From positions 1-64,000 of the forward strand of contig WGMT01000014.1 of the NCBI GenBank assembly GCA_016124945.1: a stretch of 64,000 nt of DNA. The letters are read 5' to 3'. Source of the DNA: a bacterium. Lineage in GTDB: Bacteria > Chloroflexota > Anaerolineae > Caldilineales > Caldilineaceae. The notes beneath the pieces were generated by a model that had not been told where the DNA came from, did not search any database, and worked only from the letters and a program-made list of their open reading frames with translations. Below are positions 62,126 through 64,000 of the stretch, in pieces (within the stretch, counting starts at the first letter, position 1; every line of letters starts with the position of its first letter). The translations under genes were made by a program, and so were the position numbers.

Positions 62126-62409
62126 TCGAGGATTTATGCGCCAGGTTGGCCGGTCACTACGGGTTGATCCATGTCAAAGAAGTGGGGTTGGCCGAAGGCT
62201 TCCACCTGCACGCCGGTCTTTTGCCCCTGGGCGACGGACCAACGGACTGGGCGCACTTTTTGCGTTTGTCCTTGCCGCACTTGCCCGCAGACAGTTGGCT
62301 GATCCTCGAACGTGTACAGTCGGCGGCGGAGGCGGCGCGCAGTCTAGCCTTCTTGCAAAAGGCGTTGCAAACAGCGTTGCAAACAGCACTGATAAAGAGC
62401 GCCGATTGA
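62050..62409 (+). pseudogene. C-terminal fragment of a sugar phosphate isomerase/epimerase
   Basis: ALCVNIDPSSLYDFGDMVEP, HYGLIHVKEVGLAEGFHLHA and LILERVQSAAEAARSLAFLQ are the last three strands of an AP-endonuclease-2-like TIM barrel (xylose isomerase-like). The N-terminal two thirds is missing: a deletion joins it, in another frame, to the Gfo/Idh gene. A GCGTTGCAAACA direct repeat lies near its end (about 62363-62388). Confidence 0.75.
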
Positions 62410-62457
62410 CACGTCTCTATCAACGCAAAGCACGGTAACCGTCTGCATTCATCATCT

Positions 62458-63279
62458 ATGGGAAACGCGATGCTCACCAAACTCTTTCTGGCCCTAAACC
62501 AGCTCTCTCCAAACATAAAGCGGGAACTCTGGCGACAGTGGTATCAGTTTCTTGCCGGTCGTTACCCCATACAAGAGTGGACGTTTATGAACTACGGCTA
62601 TGCGCCGCTAGATAGTCAAGCGGCGCGCCTTGCGCTCTCGCCGCAAGATGAAGCCGATCGTTACTTTATTCAACTCTACCACCATGTGGCGAGTGGCGCG
62701 GATCTAGCTGGTTTGGATGTGGTCGAGGTGGGCAGTGGACGGGGTGGGGGCGCTTCCTATGTAGCCCGCTACTTGAAGCCGAAGACAATGCTCGGTATTG
62801 ACTTTTCTGAGCAGGCGGTGCGCTTTTCCAACAGGCAACACAGGGTGGCCGGCCTATCCTTTTCTCAAGGAGATGCAGAGAATCTGTCGCTGGATGACGC
62901 TCACGTTGATGTTGTGATCAACGTTGAATCTTCTCATTGCTATGCGTCGATAGAGACCTTTTTTAGAGAGGTTCAGCGTGTACTGCGGCCGGGCGGGTAC
63001 TTCCTCTACGCCGATTTTCGCGGCAAGGAAGATGCCACACTGCTCCACCACCAACTCCACCATTCAGGCATGACCCTTCTCCAGGAACAGGACGTGACGG
63101 CCAACGTCGTCCGCTCTCTCGAACTCGACAACGAACGGAAACAGGCCTTGATTCAACGCTACTTTCCCAAGTGGCTTCTACGTTCCTTTCAAGATTTCGC
63201 AGCGGTGAAAGGGTCAAAAATCTACGAAGGGTTCCGCAGTCGGCAGATGCTCTACAAATATTATGTGCTTCAGAAATGA
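62458..63279 (+). CDS. Class I SAM-dependent methyltransferase
   Basis: 273 residues. SAM motif I VVEVGSGRGGGASYVARYL near residue 88, acidic end of strand 2 in MLGIDFSEQAV, motif II GDAENLSLDD near 139 and motif III VLRPGGYFLYADFR near 175. The N-terminal 80 residues are helical, and the C-terminal region (SLELDNERKQALIQRYFPKW) resembles phthiotriolone or small-molecule O/C-methyltransferases of the Methyltransf_11/25 type. Cytoplasmic; substrate unknown. It lies alone between the collapsed cluster and the convergent M20 gene. Lower GC than its neighbours may indicate a different origin. Confidence 0.87.
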   Translation: MGNAMLTKLFLALNQLSPNIKRELWRQWYQFLAGRYPIQEWTFMNYGYAPLDSQAARLALSPQDEADRYFIQLYHHVASGADLAGLDVVEVGSGRGGGASYVARYLKPKTMLGIDFSEQAVRFSNRQHRVAGLSFSQGDAENLSLDDAHVDVVINVESSHCYASIETFFREVQRVLRPGGYFLYADFRGKEDATLLHHQLHHSGMTLLQEQDVTANVVRSLELDNERKQALIQRYFPKWLLRSFQDFAAVKGSKIYEGFRSRQMLYKYYVLQK

Positions 63280-63336
63280 ATTGATACTGCGATAAGGCAC
63301 GCGGCAGAACCCGTTCAGGATGAAGAATACTTTTGT

Positions 63337-63998
63337 CTACCAGGCGAGCCGCTTCAGTGCACCAACCAACACCTCGACGCCCTGTACAATGGATTCAAGC
63401 GAAGTATACTCATCCGGCCGGTGACTGATGCCGCCATGACTGGGTATAAAGACCATTGCTGTAGGGCAGAGGGTAGCCATAAACAGCGCGTCATGATAGG
63501 CCCGGCTAACCATCGGTTGTGTGGGCAACCGAAGCTCTTCCGCAGCTTGCTCGATTACGTGGATTAAGCGGGGATCACATGTGGCTGGTGGATCGCAGTT
63601 CACCAATACGGCTTCGAGCTTTACACCCCGTTCTTCCGCGATTTCATGGACGCGCCTGCGTATCTCGTCTAGTATTGCGTCCCGGTTTGGGCCTTGAATG
63701 TCGCGCACATCGACATCCAACTGCACGCTGCTTGGGATACTGTTGACTGCGCCAGGAAAGACTTGCAGCCGCCCCACTGTCGCCACGGCATCTGGGCTGG
63801 GGTTGGTGGCCGCAATCTGTTCCACCGCTAAGACCATCGCTGCGGCGGCTGTCAGTGCATCCTTGCGGTCAGGCATCAAGACGGTGCCGGCATGACCGCC
63901 CTCGCCTTCCACCGTCAGATGCAAGGTCGCCGGTGCGGCAATCGCCGTCACTACGCCGATGGGGATCCCTTCACGCTCTAAGATCGGGCCTTGTTCAA
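63337..63998 (-). CDS. M20-family Zn hydrolase (N-carbamoylase/allantoate amidohydrolase type), partial
   Basis: The last 220 codons of a gene whose start lies right of the window; the frame is open to the edge (IEQGPILEREGIPIGVVTAI). EGEGGHAGTVLMPDRKDAL carries the His of the dimerisation/lid domain, VFPGAVNSIPSSVQLDVDVR is typical of the HyuC/AllC branch, and SRAYHDALFMATLCPTAMVF with SHGGISHRPDEYTS carries metal-binding His residues. HyuC enzymes hydrolyse N-carbamoyl amino acids, the product of hydantoin opening, so it fits the HyuA/HyuB genes in this window. 3' part of the gene only. Confidence 0.9.
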   Translation of the reverse strand, partial: EQGPILEREGIPIGVVTAIAAPATLHLTVEGEGGHAGTVLMPDRKDALTAAAAMVLAVEQIAATNPSPDAVATVGRLQVFPGAVNSIPSSVQLDVDVRDIQGPNRDAILDEIRRRVHEIAEERGVKLEAVLVNCDPPATCDPRLIHVIEQAAEELRLPTQPMVSRAYHDALFMATLCPTAMVFIPSHGGISHRPDEYTSLESIVQGVEVLVGALKRLAW

Positions 63999-64000
63999 TG

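Noticed and set aside
1..64000. tRNA, rRNA, integrase, transposase or attachment site
   Set aside because: Intergenic regions were scanned by eye for cloverleaf arms, rRNA blocks and transposase motifs; none was convincing. Repeat families here appear non-autonomous.

Overview
The window is GC-rich, strictly bacterial DNA. Gene content (many SBP_bac_5-type solute-binding lipoproteins with DppB/DppC permeases, several hydantoinase/oxoprolinase HyuA/HyuB genes, LysM-Gmad2 secreted protein, FGGY kinase, PIN-domain toxin-antitoxin remnants) and the many short-repeat intergenic islands suggest a Chloroflexota genome, most likely Caldilinea/Anaerolineae-like. This is an inference from gene content; no rRNA or tRNA gene was recognised in the window.

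Layout. 0.2-5.4 kb: HyuB, an M24-fold hydrolase, a UPF0175/DUF3368 toxin-antitoxin pair, an aminotransferase. 6-9.8 kb: an OmpR-type two-component system and a BtrH_N/DUF4872 protein. 9.8-15 kb (minus): serine hydrolase, solute-binding protein and two permeases, with no ATPase. 15.3-18.5 kb: a radical SAM selenoprotein whose in-frame TGA lies in a C-U-A-E-P tail, then nicotinate phosphoribosyltransferase. 18.5-22.9 kb: LysM protein, MiaB, CaCA antiporter, and the last two helices of a type-1 rhodopsin. 23.4-26.5 kb: a wrecked type I restriction-modification locus. 26.9-36.7 kb (minus): solute-binding protein, two permeases, two cog3964-type amidohydrolases, an FGGY kinase and two SelA/DgaE-fold PLP enzymes, overlapping or closely spaced, a probable catabolic operon. 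37.3-38.8 kb: a deleted luciferase-like monooxygenase and a conserved hypothetical. 39.1-48.9 kb (plus): a complete SBP-permease-permease-ATPase-ATPase-HyuB-HyuA operon. 49-51.9 kb: small genes, a decayed PIN toxin, an Rpn-type nuclease. 51.9-56.8 kb: a second HyuA-HyuB pair (minus) divergent from a GntR regulator. 57.2-62.4 kb: a collapsed sugar-utilisation cluster in which a solute-binding protein, permease, ATPase and GH4 glycosidase are joined in one reading frame, followed by a chimeric Gfo/Idh/MocA oxidoreductase and a sugar isomerase tail. 62.4-64 kb: a methyltransferase and a partial M20 amidohydrolase.

How it works together: most intact genes serve uptake of peptides or small amides (three recognisable oligopeptide-class importers) and their intracellular opening (HyuA/HyuB, amidohydrolases, M20 and M24 hydrolases, aminotransferase), with one operon aimed at an acylated or amino sugar acid. 

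Two patterns run across the window. First, heptanucleotide arrays (TTGGTGA, GTAGTGC, GAGTAAT, CCCCAGT and TCGCAAC types), usually paired as inverted repeats around a short core, sit between genes and in at least five cases supply the last codons and stop of a gene; three of them share a homologous core and look like copies of one small mobile element. Second, many genes carry internal or terminal deletions, often in frame, so the region is shedding accessory functions by deletion. The strongest single findings are the selenoprotein with a candidate SECIS hairpin, the rhodopsin remnant, the four-gene in-frame fusion and the heptamer-bounded repeat family.
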